Source of the DNA: Candidatus Omnitrophota bacterium
GTDB taxonomy: Bacteria > Hinthialibacterota > Hinthialibacteria > OLB16
Direction: 5' to 3'
Assembly (NCBI GenBank): GCA_020632575.1
Contig: JACKFH010000003.1
Location: 248,001-312,000, forward strand
Length of the DNA: 64,000 nucleotides
Shown: positions 16,840 to 27,300 of the stretch, piece after piece
Position numbering within the stretch: the first letter of the stretch is position 1
Layout: the number at the start of each line of letters is the position of its first letter
Notes under the pieces: generated by a model
What the model was told of the DNA's origin: nothing
What the model saw: only the letters and a program-made list of their open reading frames with translations
The model's database searches: none
Program-made: the position numbers and the translations under genes

Positions 16840-16863
16840 TCGATTCGAATTGCGCTTCGGCGT

Positions 16864-18981
16864 TCAGGGATTAGCGCTCTCGGAACTCCGGATGTTGTAA
16901 ACCTCTGAATGCACCTTCTGGGCTGAATGAACGAGTTCACGGTAGGGGGTGTCGGTCACATCCACAAAACCGATGTTGTAGTTTTCTCCGTCATGGGTCC
17001 GTCCGGTGATCGGCTCATCGATGTACTGAAACCAATGGCAACCGACAAAGTTCGGGTGTTTCGCGACACTCCGGACATACCGTTCATAGAACTCCCCACG
17101 ACCCGCTTGATTTGGGGCTTCCACCAGACCCGGGTGAAACATCCCTCGGTCCAGAGCGCCGAAATGGAACTCTCCGATCATCGCGGGCTTGTCGATTTCC
17201 TCCAGCCATTTCCAGGCTTCCGGATCGACCGTGGTCCGATAGATGTTGAAACTGATCACGTCCGCGAACTTTGCGCAGGCTTCGACCGCGATTCGGGTGT
17301 ACCCACTGAATCGGCATCCGAGATAGAGTTGGTTCGGGGCGTTCGCTTTCACCTGATTCGCCAAAGTCTCGAAATATTTCTCGCAGAACTTATGGATAAA
17401 ACTGTTCAGATCCTCTCGACAATCGGCGTTGATTTCGCCGGGGGTGCGGAGGTCGTCCCAGGATTTCGCGTTTGTCCCCCATGCCTGGTTGAGATGGTCT
17501 AAGGTTTCGTACTTTGATCTCAAATCCTCGATAATGGCAATTCGACAGGGCTGGTCGGGAGGCGAACGCAAAGACCAAACCGCGATCGAGCAGTCGTCAT
17601 CGTTGCCCCAAGAGAGCTCGTTATCGACAAAGTACCCGATGCACAGCGGATTGTTGGAAAACTTTTCGGTCGCCCACTTAAGGCCATTTCCGACCGAGTT
17701 CTCAAACTCCGGATCAAAGACATCGTGCATCTTCCCCCAATACCCCTCGCCCCCCTCGATCCGGCGGTGCTTCCCTGAAACACCCGCGGAGGCGACAAAG
17801 GGGAGGGGACTGTTCTCGAGCACATCGGCGGCCGACCAGTTGCCGACTGTGTTCACTCCCCAGGATGCGAAGCGGCGATAAGTTCGGTTCCTCCATTCCC
17901 TCGCGTAATCCTCACCGTATTTGCGATAGGCGTTGGCTTGATAAAAGCCAAAGGTTCGTCCCTCGCCACCGATCGCTTCGGCCATACTGTGCACATTCTT
18001 CGCGTAGCCGAACATCGGCTTGAACTCACCGGTCGCTTCCGGGATCCAATCGAACCATTCGTTCCGACCCTCGATAAAAGTCCTCTGCCACAACCCGACA
18101 CAGTCGATTCCATTCGAGAAAAAGAGCCTTCCATCCGGAGAAATCAGCCACCACCTTCCATCCACCCTCTGGGTTCGGAACCAACCTGTCGAATCATAGG
18201 CTCCCCCTTCGGCCCAGGCCCCCAAGGGATCGCGCCCTGTCAGCCGGGGATGCGCTTCCAGGAATTCTTCTTCCTTCTTATTCGCCTCTTTCAGTTCCTC
18301 AACCGAGTGAATCTTTTGCGCCCATTCCTCGTGCTTGTATTGGCCGAAGCGATCCACGAAAGGGAGCTCGATCTTCTCCCTCGCAATCGAGGAGTCGCCA
18401 TAGAGTCGAATGGAGTGCACTAGCAGAGTGTGTTCCCGATCCGGTTCGGGGAGAAATAACTGGTATGCGACGATCTTCGTCGTATCGATTTTATCCCCTC
18501 GCGGAAGAGGTCCTCGCCCCGGGACTCCGCGCATTCCCCAGAACGGCGTGTCGTTCTGGGTCACGAAATCGCATCGGAGTGGGACTGTCTCTCCAGGCGG
18601 GATCGATTCGCTGGCAGTGTTGGAGTTGTCGGGAGCGCCCACATTGTCCACTCGAATGGCCGCCTCGAACGCCTCCTCCTCCGGGTTGGTCACCAGGAAT
18701 TCGAGACCGAGCGAGTCGCTCCAATCCCAACCGGATTCCGGACCCTGGAAGAAGATCTGCGGCCAATCGGTCTTTTCGAATTCGACCCTCAGGGCTTGGC
18801 CGCGATCGTCTGTCGCGAATGAGACCTGGCTGCCATAAGGCTTGAGGTTGTCGGGAAGCGAGCCCTTGGAGAAATCGACCAGGGTTATTTCTTCCTCGAT
18901 GGCTTGGCCACAGACCGGAAATGAAACCAAACACCAAAGAAAACAGAGACACCAGAGATGGATCGGGGAAATATTTCTCAT
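16864..18981 (-). CDS. secreted GH50 beta-agarase-like glycoside hydrolase
   Basis: 705 residues from the ATG at 18981, beginning with a signal peptide ending FPVCGQA. Residues ~25-190 form a beta-rich N-terminal module. The catalytic barrel starts with GWFRTQRVDGRWWLISPDGR, a hallmark of GH50 agarases. Likely acid/base E455 (GYFVDNELSWG) and nucleophile E604 (MIGEFHFGALDRGMFH); the C-terminal HWFQYIDEPITGR and DGENYNIGFVDVTD also fit GH50. It probably acts outside the cytoplasm on agarose-like or related beta-galactans; true substrate unproven. The frame stays open upstream into the divergent glycosyltransferase gene, but that part is antisense noise. Confidence 0.85.
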   Translation of the reverse strand: MRNISPIHLWCLCFLWCLVSFPVCGQAIEEEITLVDFSKGSLPDNLKPYGSQVSFATDDRGQALRVEFEKTDWPQIFFQGPESGWDWSDSLGLEFLVTNPEEEAFEAAIRVDNVGAPDNSNTASESIPPGETVPLRCDFVTQNDTPFWGMRGVPGRGPLPRGDKIDTTKIVAYQLFLPEPDREHTLLVHSIRLYGDSSIAREKIELPFVDRFGQYKHEEWAQKIHSVEELKEANKKEEEFLEAHPRLTGRDPLGAWAEGGAYDSTGWFRTQRVDGRWWLISPDGRLFFSNGIDCVGLWQRTFIEGRNEWFDWIPEATGEFKPMFGYAKNVHSMAEAIGGEGRTFGFYQANAYRKYGEDYAREWRNRTYRRFASWGVNTVGNWSAADVLENSPLPFVASAGVSGKHRRIEGGEGYWGKMHDVFDPEFENSVGNGLKWATEKFSNNPLCIGYFVDNELSWGNDDDCSIAVWSLRSPPDQPCRIAIIEDLRSKYETLDHLNQAWGTNAKSWDDLRTPGEINADCREDLNSFIHKFCEKYFETLANQVKANAPNQLYLGCRFSGYTRIAVEACAKFADVISFNIYRTTVDPEAWKWLEEIDKPAMIGEFHFGALDRGMFHPGLVEAPNQAGRGEFYERYVRSVAKHPNFVGCHWFQYIDEPITGRTHDGENYNIGFVDVTDTPYRELVHSAQKVHSEVYNIRSSESANP

Positions 18982-18997
18982 CTTGCGATTTTTCCTC

Positions 18998-19025
18998 TTG
19001 ACAACTAAACCTACAAGAATACAAT
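18998..19025 (+). promoter_or_regulatory. sigma70-type promoter for the glycan operon
   Basis: TTGACA at 18998-19003, a 16-bp spacer and TACAAT at 19020-19025, 47 bp upstream of the GT2 start. The A+T-rich gap also holds a weak opposite-strand candidate (TTACAA, 17 bp, TATTCT) for the agarase-like gene. Confidence 0.55.
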
Positions 19026-19071
19026 ATTCTTCGATTGATTGTAATAAAAGATGCATTCTCGGAGGGGGCCG

Positions 19072-20061
19072 ATGATCGCTTCGATTGGGACGGGGAAAGC
19101 GGCGCCGGACATCAGCATCCTGATTCCAACTTACAATCGCTGTGAGAGCCTGAAAAGGACCTTGCTCGATATCGCCGACCTGGAGAAGGGGGATTTCTCC
19201 TGGGAGGTGGTGGCGATCGACAACAACTCCACCGATTCCACCGGTGACCTCCTCAGCCATCTCCAAAATCGAATGCCTCTCCGAAAAATGTTTGTCGCCT
19301 CCCCGGGAAAGAACGCGGCCTTGAACGCGGGTCTGGAGAGGGGAGAACTCGGAGAGATAGTGGTGTTCACCGACGATGACATCACTCCGGCGAAAGATTG
19401 GTTGGTCAGGGTGTGGGACTCGACTCGTCGACGCCCTTGTTTCGACATCTTTGGCGGGCCGATCGAGATCGGGATGCCGAGCGCCGAGGTTCCAAGGTGG
19501 ACCGAAGATCGTTTCATTCGAAAGATCGCGTTCGCCGAAAACCTTCAGCCGAGAAAAGAGCACCGATACCGAGATCACGAGTACCCTTTCGGGGGAAATT
19601 ACTGGATCCGCCGTCACTTGATCGAGAAGGGTTACCGGTTCGATGAACGACTCGGACCGAAACCCAGGGATGCGATGCTAGGAGACGAGATCTCGTTCCT
19701 GAGAGGATTGCGTAGGGACGGGTATGAAATTCTCCACATCCCATCGGCCTCGGTCACTCATCGGCTGCAAGAGAACAGCCTCACTCTGGAGAACCTCTCC
19801 CGAAGAATCAAAGAAGTTGGAAGGAGCCATCCGCATATCTGGGGAAACCCAGACCCTCACTTGTTCGAGACGCATCCCAAAACCTGGATGACGCGGAGCC
19901 TCGCGGGTCTGGCGCGAAATACGATGCGCCTCGGGTGGGCGTCGCTCTCCTTCAATCCTGATAAGCGAGTCGAAAGAAGGTTTCGGCCAAGTCTCGAGAT
20001 CGCCTCATCCCTGGAATCCTTCCAGATCTTTTGGAAGAGCCGTAAAGCGAGGGCCGGTTGA
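19072..20061 (+). CDS. glycosyltransferase family 2
   Basis: 329 residues. GT-A domain: ISILIPTYNRCESLKRTL, VVAIDNNSTDST, and the metal-binding DDD in VVFTDDDITPAKDWL. The acceptor-side GNYWIRRHLIEKGYRFDE and EISFLRGLRRDGYEI are typical of cell-surface polysaccharide GT2 enzymes. GGAGGGGG sits 6 bp before the ATG at 19072. First gene of an operon with a polysaccharide deacetylase (no gap) and a methyltransferase. Confidence 0.9.
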   Translation: MIASIGTGKAAPDISILIPTYNRCESLKRTLLDIADLEKGDFSWEVVAIDNNSTDSTGDLLSHLQNRMPLRKMFVASPGKNAALNAGLERGELGEIVVFTDDDITPAKDWLVRVWDSTRRRPCFDIFGGPIEIGMPSAEVPRWTEDRFIRKIAFAENLQPRKEHRYRDHEYPFGGNYWIRRHLIEKGYRFDERLGPKPRDAMLGDEISFLRGLRRDGYEILHIPSASVTHRLQENSLTLENLSRRIKEVGRSHPHIWGNPDPHLFETHPKTWMTRSLAGLARNTMRLGWASLSFNPDKRVERRFRPSLEIASSLESFQIFWKSRKARAG

Positions 20062-20961
20062 ATGCGGCGAGCCTGGATTCTCCTTTTGAGCCTTATCTAC
20101 TTCGCCCTTCGCTGGTCGGCGAGAGCCATGATGCGGTCATTGGGAGAGCCGACGCGGGGAAGGTGTCGAGTCCTTTACTATCACGGAGTCCCCAGCCATC
20201 GGATTCGACGGTTCGGTCGACAGATGGCTTGTCTGTCCAAACGGACTCGGACCTTGCGGTCCGATTCCCGAGGTCTCCTCGCATCCGGCTGCCATCACAC
20301 AGTTCTGACTTTCGACGATGGGTATCAGAGTGTGGTCGACAATGCGCTCCCCATTCTTGAGAAAATGAAAATCCCCTGCACCCTTTTTATCCCGCCCGTT
20401 TATCTGGGCAAGAAGCCGGGCTGGCACGAGAAGTGGGAGCCGATCTATCAAGAGAATGAGCTGATGACCCGGGAGACTCTGGAAAAAATCGCCTCCCCCG
20501 CGGTCATGATCGGTTCCCACTCCGATTCGCATCTCCTCTTGGCCAACCTCGACCGTCTCTCCTTGGTCAAGGATTTGAAACGGTCCCGGGAAACATTGGA
20601 GGAAATGGTTGGCCGACCGGTGAAACAGTTGAGTTTTCCTTATGGGGTCTACAACGAAAAGGTTCTCGAAGCCGCTCGGGAGGCGGGATACGACCGGGTG
20701 TTTTCGATCGAACCCTTGCCCGCCTATGAATCCTCGGATGAGTTCCTCACCGGTCGGACGGAGATCACTCTGGAGGAAAATCCCTTGGAGTTCTTCTTAA
20801 AGGTCCAAGGCTGCTATTGGACGGACTGGCACGCTCACTTTCTCAAAACTGGAATCCGTTCCTTCTTGAAGGAATCGACTTCGAAAATCTATGCTCTCCT
20901 CGCCAACACCTTCAAAGCGAAAGGCGGGAGGGCGGTCGAATTCTTTACCAATCTTTGGTGA
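20062..20961 (+). CDS. polysaccharide deacetylase (NodB/CE4 family)
   Basis: 299 residues. N-terminal hydrophobic helix (membrane anchor), RVLYYHGV, catalytic TFDDGYQS with the metal Asp, the metal-ligand histidines in SHSDSH, and SFPYGVYNEKV. It probably removes acetyl groups from a surface glycan made by this operon. The ATG follows the GT2 stop directly. The C-terminal ~80 residues are less conserved. Confidence 0.9.
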   Translation: MRRAWILLLSLIYFALRWSARAMMRSLGEPTRGRCRVLYYHGVPSHRIRRFGRQMACLSKRTRTLRSDSRGLLASGCHHTVLTFDDGYQSVVDNALPILEKMKIPCTLFIPPVYLGKKPGWHEKWEPIYQENELMTRETLEKIASPAVMIGSHSDSHLLLANLDRLSLVKDLKRSRETLEEMVGRPVKQLSFPYGVYNEKVLEAAREAGYDRVFSIEPLPAYESSDEFLTGRTEITLEENPLEFFLKVQGCYWTDWHAHFLKTGIRSFLKESTSKIYALLANTFKAKGGRAVEFFTNLW

Positions 20962-22487
20962 GACCGATAAAATCGCGGCTCTCCAGTCTCGGATCGGCTT
21001 GGCTGCGAGGTTATGGCGAAGACCCCATCCACCTTGCTTGTCCCTCCGCACTTCGATGGCTTTCTAAGTCCCCGTTTCTTTCAACCAACAAACGCCTACG
21101 CCTCGCCTCAACCCTCCGGTTGCTGAGAAGCCCCTCAACACCACCCTTCCCGGAAGAACAGTCTCTGTATGAAAGCGTCCTCGAAAAAGTTTCATCGAAT
21201 GAGAAGGCGCTTCAAGGGTTGTTCTTGATCGCCTTGACTCGAAAGGAACAAGAGTGCTGCAAGGATCTGGCGCAGCGGTTGACGGTTGCTCATCCAAAAT
21301 CCGTTTGGGGTTGGGAGGCCCTCGGATGGGTTTATTCCTCGGAGGGCGACTGGGCCAAAGCGGAAGAGGCCTATCGTTCGGGGCTGGAACTAAATCCGGA
21401 GAATTCCCGCCTTTTGACCGGTCTGTCTTTGGTCCTTGACCATGGGGGAAAGAGTGCGGAATCGACCGAGGCGTTGAACCGAATACCGCAAGGATCCTTC
21501 GAAGCCCTCGTCGCAAAATTTCTCAAAGGGACTTCGAGTGGGTTACTCCCTGCATATCTTTCGGAAGCGGGCGATTGCCTGAACTCAATCTTCGATCGGG
21601 TTAACCTGGAAAAGGATGCAATTCTACCGGATGCACCGCCCACTCCCTGCCCGGTTTGCGGATCCCAATCAGTGCGGCCGGTCCATTGGATTGAAAGCCT
21701 GAACAAAAGCGTCGGCTATTGTGAGGCCTGCGACCTCTATCAGGTCAATCCGCAGCCGGAAGTCGGTTTCGAGGAGCGCTATTTTGTCGAGGATTATCTG
21801 GGCGGAACCTATCGAAAGATCGCCGACTGGGTTCGGACTTCGGCGGGCTCCTCCGACGAGAAGTACGGCCCCCACCGAAGTCTGCTGGAATGGCTGGAAT
21901 CGAGTCCATCGATCCGGTTAGACGATCACCCCATGGGTAGGGCGTTGGATGTAGGATGCGCTTCGGGAGCGATGGTGACGATCCTGAATCGGCGGGGTTG
22001 GCAAACAATCGGCGTTGAACCCTCCACGGGGTTGTTCAACCTGGCAGTGGGAATTGGCCTCGACCTCCGGAACTCAAACCTGTCCGCGCAACAGTTTGAA
22101 ACCAACCGATTCGATCTGATCACCTGCTTGCATGTTCTCTCTCATGCCCGGGATCCGCACCTCCTTCTAGACGAGATCGCTCGCATCCAGAAACCGGGAG
22201 GAATTCTGATTCTGGCAACTCCAGTCGCCGCTTGTTTGCGACACTTCCTGGAGGGCGCGAACCACTTTCACCAACCCGAGCACCTCTTCTTTTTCACCGC
22301 CAAAAACATCTGCAGCTTTTTAACCGACCGTGGATATGAGGTGATCGATTTCCGGACACCCGAGGATCCGATCCATGAATTTGCTGAGACCCGTCAGGGT
22401 AAACTCCCCTGGCATCCCCTTTTGGTGAAACGAATGACGGATTGGAAGGCGGGTAGTTTCTTGGAAGTGGCGGCAAAGAAGGGGTGA
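20958..22487 (+). CDS. TPR-containing class I SAM methyltransferase with zinc ribbon
   Basis: 509 residues from GTG at 20958, in a GTGA overlap with the deacetylase stop. Residues ~90-200 contain TPR-like repeats (WGWEALGWVYSSEGDWAKAE). A four-Cys zinc ribbon follows (CPVCGS and YCEACDLYQVNP), then a Rossmann methyltransferase with motif I ALDVGCASGAMV and GVEPSTG. The zinc-ribbon plus methyltransferase layout occurs in sugar C- or N-methyltransferases of glycan clusters. Tandem placement with GT2 and deacetylase supports a role in surface-glycan modification. The start is uncertain; the open frame extends ~140 bp into the previous gene. Confidence 0.8.
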   Translation: MRPIKSRLSSLGSAWLRGYGEDPIHLACPSALRWLSKSPFLSTNKRLRLASTLRLLRSPSTPPFPEEQSLYESVLEKVSSNEKALQGLFLIALTRKEQECCKDLAQRLTVAHPKSVWGWEALGWVYSSEGDWAKAEEAYRSGLELNPENSRLLTGLSLVLDHGGKSAESTEALNRIPQGSFEALVAKFLKGTSSGLLPAYLSEAGDCLNSIFDRVNLEKDAILPDAPPTPCPVCGSQSVRPVHWIESLNKSVGYCEACDLYQVNPQPEVGFEERYFVEDYLGGTYRKIADWVRTSAGSSDEKYGPHRSLLEWLESSPSIRLDDHPMGRALDVGCASGAMVTILNRRGWQTIGVEPSTGLFNLAVGIGLDLRNSNLSAQQFETNRFDLITCLHVLSHARDPHLLLDEIARIQKPGGILILATPVAACLRHFLEGANHFHQPEHLFFFTAKNICSFLTDRGYEVIDFRTPEDPIHEFAETRQGKLPWHPLLVKRMTDWKAGSFLEVAAKKG

Positions 22488-22492
22488 GTTGG

Positions 22493-23218
22493 TTACGCGT
22501 TTCGGTAATTCTTTTTGATTCTCCCCAGTTCCTTGATCCACCTGAGAATGGTCCCCACATTCACCTTGGAGACCCCCTCCACCCGCTCGACAAAGGTGAT
22601 GGGAACCTCCTTGAACCGGAGGTCCGACTTCTCGAAGTGGTAAAGGATCTCCTCCACAATCACTGGGCCGGTGGCGATCATTCTCTCCCAAGCCAAGGCT
22701 GCTAACGCTCGCTTGGAGAAACAGCGGTAGCCGGAGGTGCAGTCTTTCGGCGAAAGTCCCAGGACTGTCTTGGCCATCCGGTTGGCCACCGCGCTGTTCC
22801 AGTGCCGCCACATCGGCCACCCCTCGATCTTTCCACCCGGGATATACCGTGAGCCGATAACTAGATCCAGTCCGGAATCCTCATTGAACGGGGCCAACAA
22901 TTCGGGAATGAATCGTGGGGGGTGGGAGAAGTCCGCGTCCATTTCGAAGGTGAGATCGTAACCCTGATCCCGGGCCCAAATAAAACCCTCGATCCCGGCC
23001 AGTCCTCGACCCCGAGGGGGTTTTCGGTGTATAACATGAACATCTTTGAAATCGCTGGCGAGTTGGTCGGCGACCGCCCAAGTGCCATCCGGGCTCTGGT
23101 CATCGACCACAAGGATTTCGAGACCCTCGATTTTCAGGTCCCGGATTTCATGGACCAACTTCTTGAGGTTTTCTCTTTCGTTATAGGTGGGCAAAATGAC
23201 CAGAATGGATCGTGACAT
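22493..23218 (-). CDS. polyprenol (dolichol-phosphate mannose synthase-like) glycosyltransferase
   Basis: 241 residues, GT2, DPM1 class without C-terminal helices. Motifs are ILVILPTYNERENL, ILVVDDQSPDGTW, FEMDADFSHPP and GSRYIPGG, plus the late VGTILRWIKEL block. It converges with the TPR-methyltransferase gene (5-bp gap). The start at 23218 overlaps the divergent small membrane-protein gene by 23 bp. Probable function is charging a lipid carrier with a hexose. Confidence 0.92.
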   Translation of the reverse strand: MSRSILVILPTYNERENLKKLVHEIRDLKIEGLEILVVDDQSPDGTWAVADQLASDFKDVHVIHRKPPRGRGLAGIEGFIWARDQGYDLTFEMDADFSHPPRFIPELLAPFNEDSGLDLVIGSRYIPGGKIEGWPMWRHWNSAVANRMAKTVLGLSPKDCTSGYRCFSKRALAALAWERMIATGPVIVEEILYHFEKSDLRFKEVPITFVERVEGVSKVNVGTILRWIKELGRIKKNYRNA

Positions 23219-23501
23219 CGAAACTTGGCAGCGCGAGGGCTCTCTTTTCGGTTCGTATGACGACCCCAAACGTCCGGGGGATCGGCTCTGTGTCGAGACC
23301 AATAATGTTTACCACCACGACGAGATGGTGCAAGTAGGACCGTTTCATGTCCACAAAACCATCTACGAGGGCCATTTCTACCCTCCCAAGCCCGATCACT
23401 ACCTTCCCCACAAACCGAAATTCGACGCGCGCAAATTACTCCTGTTGATTGTGGCTCTCATTCTCATTGGAGTCGGAATCGGATTTCTCCTTCCGGTATG
23501 A
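23196..23501 (+). CDS. small tail-anchored protein of unknown function
   Basis: 101 residues. A hydrophilic N-terminal part with His/Pro-rich segments (HVHKTIYEGHFYPPKPDHY) and one C-terminal membrane helix (LLLLIVALILIGVGIGFLL), so it is likely anchored by its C-terminus facing the cytoplasm. AGGTGG precedes the ATG at 23196. The stop overlaps the HAD gene start (ATGA), indicating coupling. No family recognised. Confidence 0.7.
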   Translation: MTRMDRDIETWQREGSLFGSYDDPKRPGDRLCVETNNVYHHDEMVQVGPFHVHKTIYEGHFYPPKPDHYLPHKPKFDARKLLLLIVALILIGVGIGFLLPV

Positions 23502-24292
23502 GTTCCCCACCCCTTCTGGACTATGCGGGGTATGTCTTCGATTTGGATGGCACCCTTTATCTCGGTCCCAACTTGATTCCCGATGTCGACCTGATGCTGG
23601 CCGAACTCCGACGTATGGGGAAAAAGATTCGCTTCCTCTCCAACAAGCCGCTCCAATCGAGACGAGACTACGCCAAAAAACTGCGAGGCTTCGGAGTGCA
23701 GGTCGATGACGACGAAGTGATGAATTCGACCACAGTCGCGGTGCGATATCTCAAGGAGCATTATCCCGGCGCCAAACTCTTTGTCTGCGGGGAGGGCCCT
23801 TTGATCTCCGAATTGGTCGAGGGTGGTTTCCCCATTGTTAACAATGGCGAGGAATGCGATCTCCTCCTGCTCTCCTTCGACCGAAACTTTCACTACATGA
23901 AACTTTACGAATCGATGATTGCCGCTCGGCGCGGAGTTCCGATCATCGCCACCAACCCGGACAACACCTGCCCGGTCGACAATGGAGTCATTCCGGACTG
24001 CGGGGCGAACATGGCGGCCCTCGAGGCCTGCTCGGGTCGCAAGGTGGACATTGTGATTGGAAAACCCTCCGACATCATGCTCAAGGTTATTTTGGAGGAT
24101 ATCGGCGAACCGGCCGACAGAGTCCTCCTCACTGGGGACCGATTGGAAACCGATATGCGAATGGGGAGGCTTGCCGGGATGGGCACCGCCCTGGTCCTGA
24201 CCGGTGTGACCAACCTTGAACAAGCGATGTCCTGGCCGGAGAAACCGACCTACATCCTCGAATCGGCGGCGGAGATTGTCGCGGTTCGTTAA
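23498..24292 (+). CDS. HAD-superfamily phosphatase, NagD/AraL type
   Basis: 264 residues. HAD motif I VFDLDGTLYLG, motif II FLSNKP, Lys motif VIGKPS and motif III LLTGDRLETDMRMG. The cap is a C2-type insertion, as in NagD/4-nitrophenylphosphatase enzymes that dephosphorylate sugar phosphates or nucleotides. Translationally coupled to the small tail-anchored gene. Substrate unknown. Confidence 0.92.
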   Translation: MSSPPLLDYAGYVFDLDGTLYLGPNLIPDVDLMLAELRRMGKKIRFLSNKPLQSRRDYAKKLRGFGVQVDDDEVMNSTTVAVRYLKEHYPGAKLFVCGEGPLISELVEGGFPIVNNGEECDLLLLSFDRNFHYMKLYESMIAARRGVPIIATNPDNTCPVDNGVIPDCGANMAALEACSGRKVDIVIGKPSDIMLKVILEDIGEPADRVLLTGDRLETDMRMGRLAGMGTALVLTGVTNLEQAMSWPEKPTYILESAAEIVAVR

Positions 24293-24360
24293 AGGGTTCC
24301 TCTGTCCCGCTCCCGGAGGAGTTTCATCTGAAGTGATTTTTCTGTGGTTGGGAGGCGCAC

Positions 24361-27300
24361 ATGCATCATTCCGTTCGATTTCTCTTCTTGATTGTCGGTT
24401 TCTACTGGATGAATTCCTGTCCCACGGCTATTGAGGCCGCGCCCGATTATTTGTTTCAGTCAGATTGCCAATCCCTCGACCATTGGGAGTTTCTCGATCT
24501 GAAGGGGGGAGGGAAGGTTGTGATGGAGGAGGATTTCACGGCCCCTCAATACGACAGCCGGCCAGTGATTAGTCTTCGCGGTGAGGAAGCACTGCTTCTG
24601 GCTAAGGGCGTTCGGTTGAAAGAGGGGACAATCCTCGCGTTGTGGAAAGACCCGGAGCCGAGGGAGCATGACGCGGATGGGATCATTGTGTTCGAGGCGG
24701 ATTACCCGGATGACCTGACTGTGCCCCGGAACACCCGGGATCGGCGCGCGCACTTCCTGGTCGAGCAGGATTCGGACCGGGGGTTTCAGATCAAATTCCA
24801 GAAACCGGGCATGGACGCCGAACCGGTGATCGAGAAGATCCATGTCGGTCTCACCAACGACGATTCCTGGAATCGTTCGGGGTGGATGTATCAGAAGGTC
24901 CAAATCGGAGATGGGAAGATCCGCGCGAAGTATTGGTCGACCGCGGTCCCCGAGCCCGAGGGATGGCCGATCGAGATCGATCACCCGAATCCCAAAGAGG
25001 GAAGAGTCGGGGTCAAAGTCTGGAGCGGCAAGGCGCGTCTCGCTTACTTCGCGGTGGCCAAAGACGACATCCCTCCCATCACCCCCATGCTCGACCTCGC
25101 TATCACCCGCGAGGTCGTGGTGGTCGGACCGAATGGGGAAATGGAGAACCAACCGGAGTTCCGCCTGTTCCTGAATCTGGGGGACATGGATCGAAACAAT
25201 CTTCGTCTCATGGGCGCCTTACTGCCCGAGGGCTCCTCCAAAACCTATGGCTTCCAACTCGATTGTTTCCCAGGACCGGAGGTTTCTCTACTGGACGATC
25301 CCTCCTTCGCCAAGGCGCTCCAGGATCTCCCGAAAACACCGAGGCGGGTTGAGGTGTTGGTTCATCTCGATCAACCCATTCCCGGACAAGAAGTCCCGAC
25401 CAAACTCGGAACGGCTCTCCGATATTTTGAATACCGCACGGCGGATCAGTACGAGAAGCGTTTCATGGAACTTCGAGAGCGGGCGGAAACGATCTATTCG
25501 GCCGAACCGAACAAAGTCAGCGATGTCGCGCTGGAGGCGACCGCCGCGCTCAGCCTGCTCGGTTACGCTCGGTCCAACTTGGCCGAGGCCGAGTTCGGTC
25601 CGGTTGATCGAACGCTCGGCTATGTCGAGGAGTGTCTCGATCCATCGATCCAACTGACCGATTACCGTTTTGGAGAAATCGAACTGCCCGCCTTGAACCT
25701 TGTGATGGGGGCGACCTACTCGATTTCGGTTCCTTGGGAGTCGCTGGGCATCCGGAAATCCGAAACCCTGACTGCTCGCCTCGAGATCACCGATGACCTG
25801 ATTGTCGACACACCGATCCGCGTCGAAACAAGAATCCCCGCCAGCGATTGGAAGGGGGGAGAGGCGACCACTGTCCTCGAATTCCATGTCCCCTACGAGT
25901 TTCCGCCAGGGAGCACCGAACCGATCCACAAACCCGCCATCCGCGAGGGCTTCCACCGTCTTTTTGTCTCGCTCTGGGATGAGTCCGGGGAGCCAGTGTG
26001 GCTCGATAACCCCAACGCAGACCGCACAAGGTATTTTGGCCAGCGGTATGAAATCGGACGCCTCTATGTGACCCCCAATCCGATCGAGGTTTCCGACATC
26101 CGATTGATTCCAAACGTCCTCGAAGGCGGTCTCGCTTGCATGGCGACATTGGTCAACCATGGAGCCAAAGATATCAAACCCCGGATTCGATTCAGCCTCG
26201 ACACGCCTGGAGGTTTTCAGTCCTCCGCGGGACTGACCGAGGCGACCCTTCAACCCGAGCGTGAAACCAAAATCAGTTTCGATGTCGGATCCCCCACGAT
26301 TGCCGGAGACCTGACAGCGCGGTTCGAGATCCACTTTCCGGAAGGGTTTGTTTCACACGCCGAGAGACAGATCAACCTCCCCGAACCATTTGAGGTGGAG
26401 GTCGCGAAATCGAATCGGGTCTTTAAACAGGATGAGGGTTATGTCGTTCCGATCAAGATCTCCGCCCCAGATTCATCGAGGGCTCCAACCCAGTCGGTTT
26501 CTGTCCAAGTATATTCGGACGATGCGATTGAAAGAATCATTGAATGGAACCCCACGGATAAGCCGGAATTGGATCTCGAACTCGAACCCCGTCTTGGAAA
26601 ATACACTTTTCATTTCCAACCAAAAAACGGGCCGGGGATTGAACGACAGGTTCTGTCGCCCGTCCTCGAAACCCGTGACGGAAAACTGTTCCTCAATGGC
26701 GAACCCTTTTATGTGAAAGGGGTCAACGGTCATGGGATGATCGGCCAGAGTCCGGAACGGACAAGGCTCTTGATGCGTGTTCTGAAGCGAATGGGATTCA
26801 ACATGATCCGAGGCGACTATCCCCCGCCCTGGGAACTCGATGCCGCCTACGAAGAAAACATGGGATGGATGGTCCTCGCTCCGTTCAGTGTGACCAGCAC
26901 CGATGTGCTCAAGGAGCGTCACGAACCCCACCCGATGAAACGGATGCGGGAGATCACTCGACGATTCATACCGCACTATGTCGACAAACCCGCCATGTGG
27001 CTCTGGAACAATTTCAATGAGGTGACCGGAGAGACCGACGATCTCCTCGCGATGTTCTATCCCCACTACAAAGAGATGGACCCGTACCGTCGCCCGGTCG
27101 TCTACGCCAACCTGACCGGTCAGGACCGTTTCATCGGCCAGGATGTGATGGGGATCAATTATTACTACCGGCCCTACACGCCGCTGGATGAGTTGAAAAA
27201 GCTAATTCACACCAGCCAGGAGTTTGGCGCCAAGGCGAAACTGCCGGTGATCTACACTGAATATAACAATTGGTACGGGCCGGTTTACACCGAGGGGGCC

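Noticed and set aside
18982..19617. N-terminal extension of the agarase-like gene
   Set aside because: It lies on the antisense strand of the GT2 gene; a signal peptide begins exactly at the ATG at 18981.
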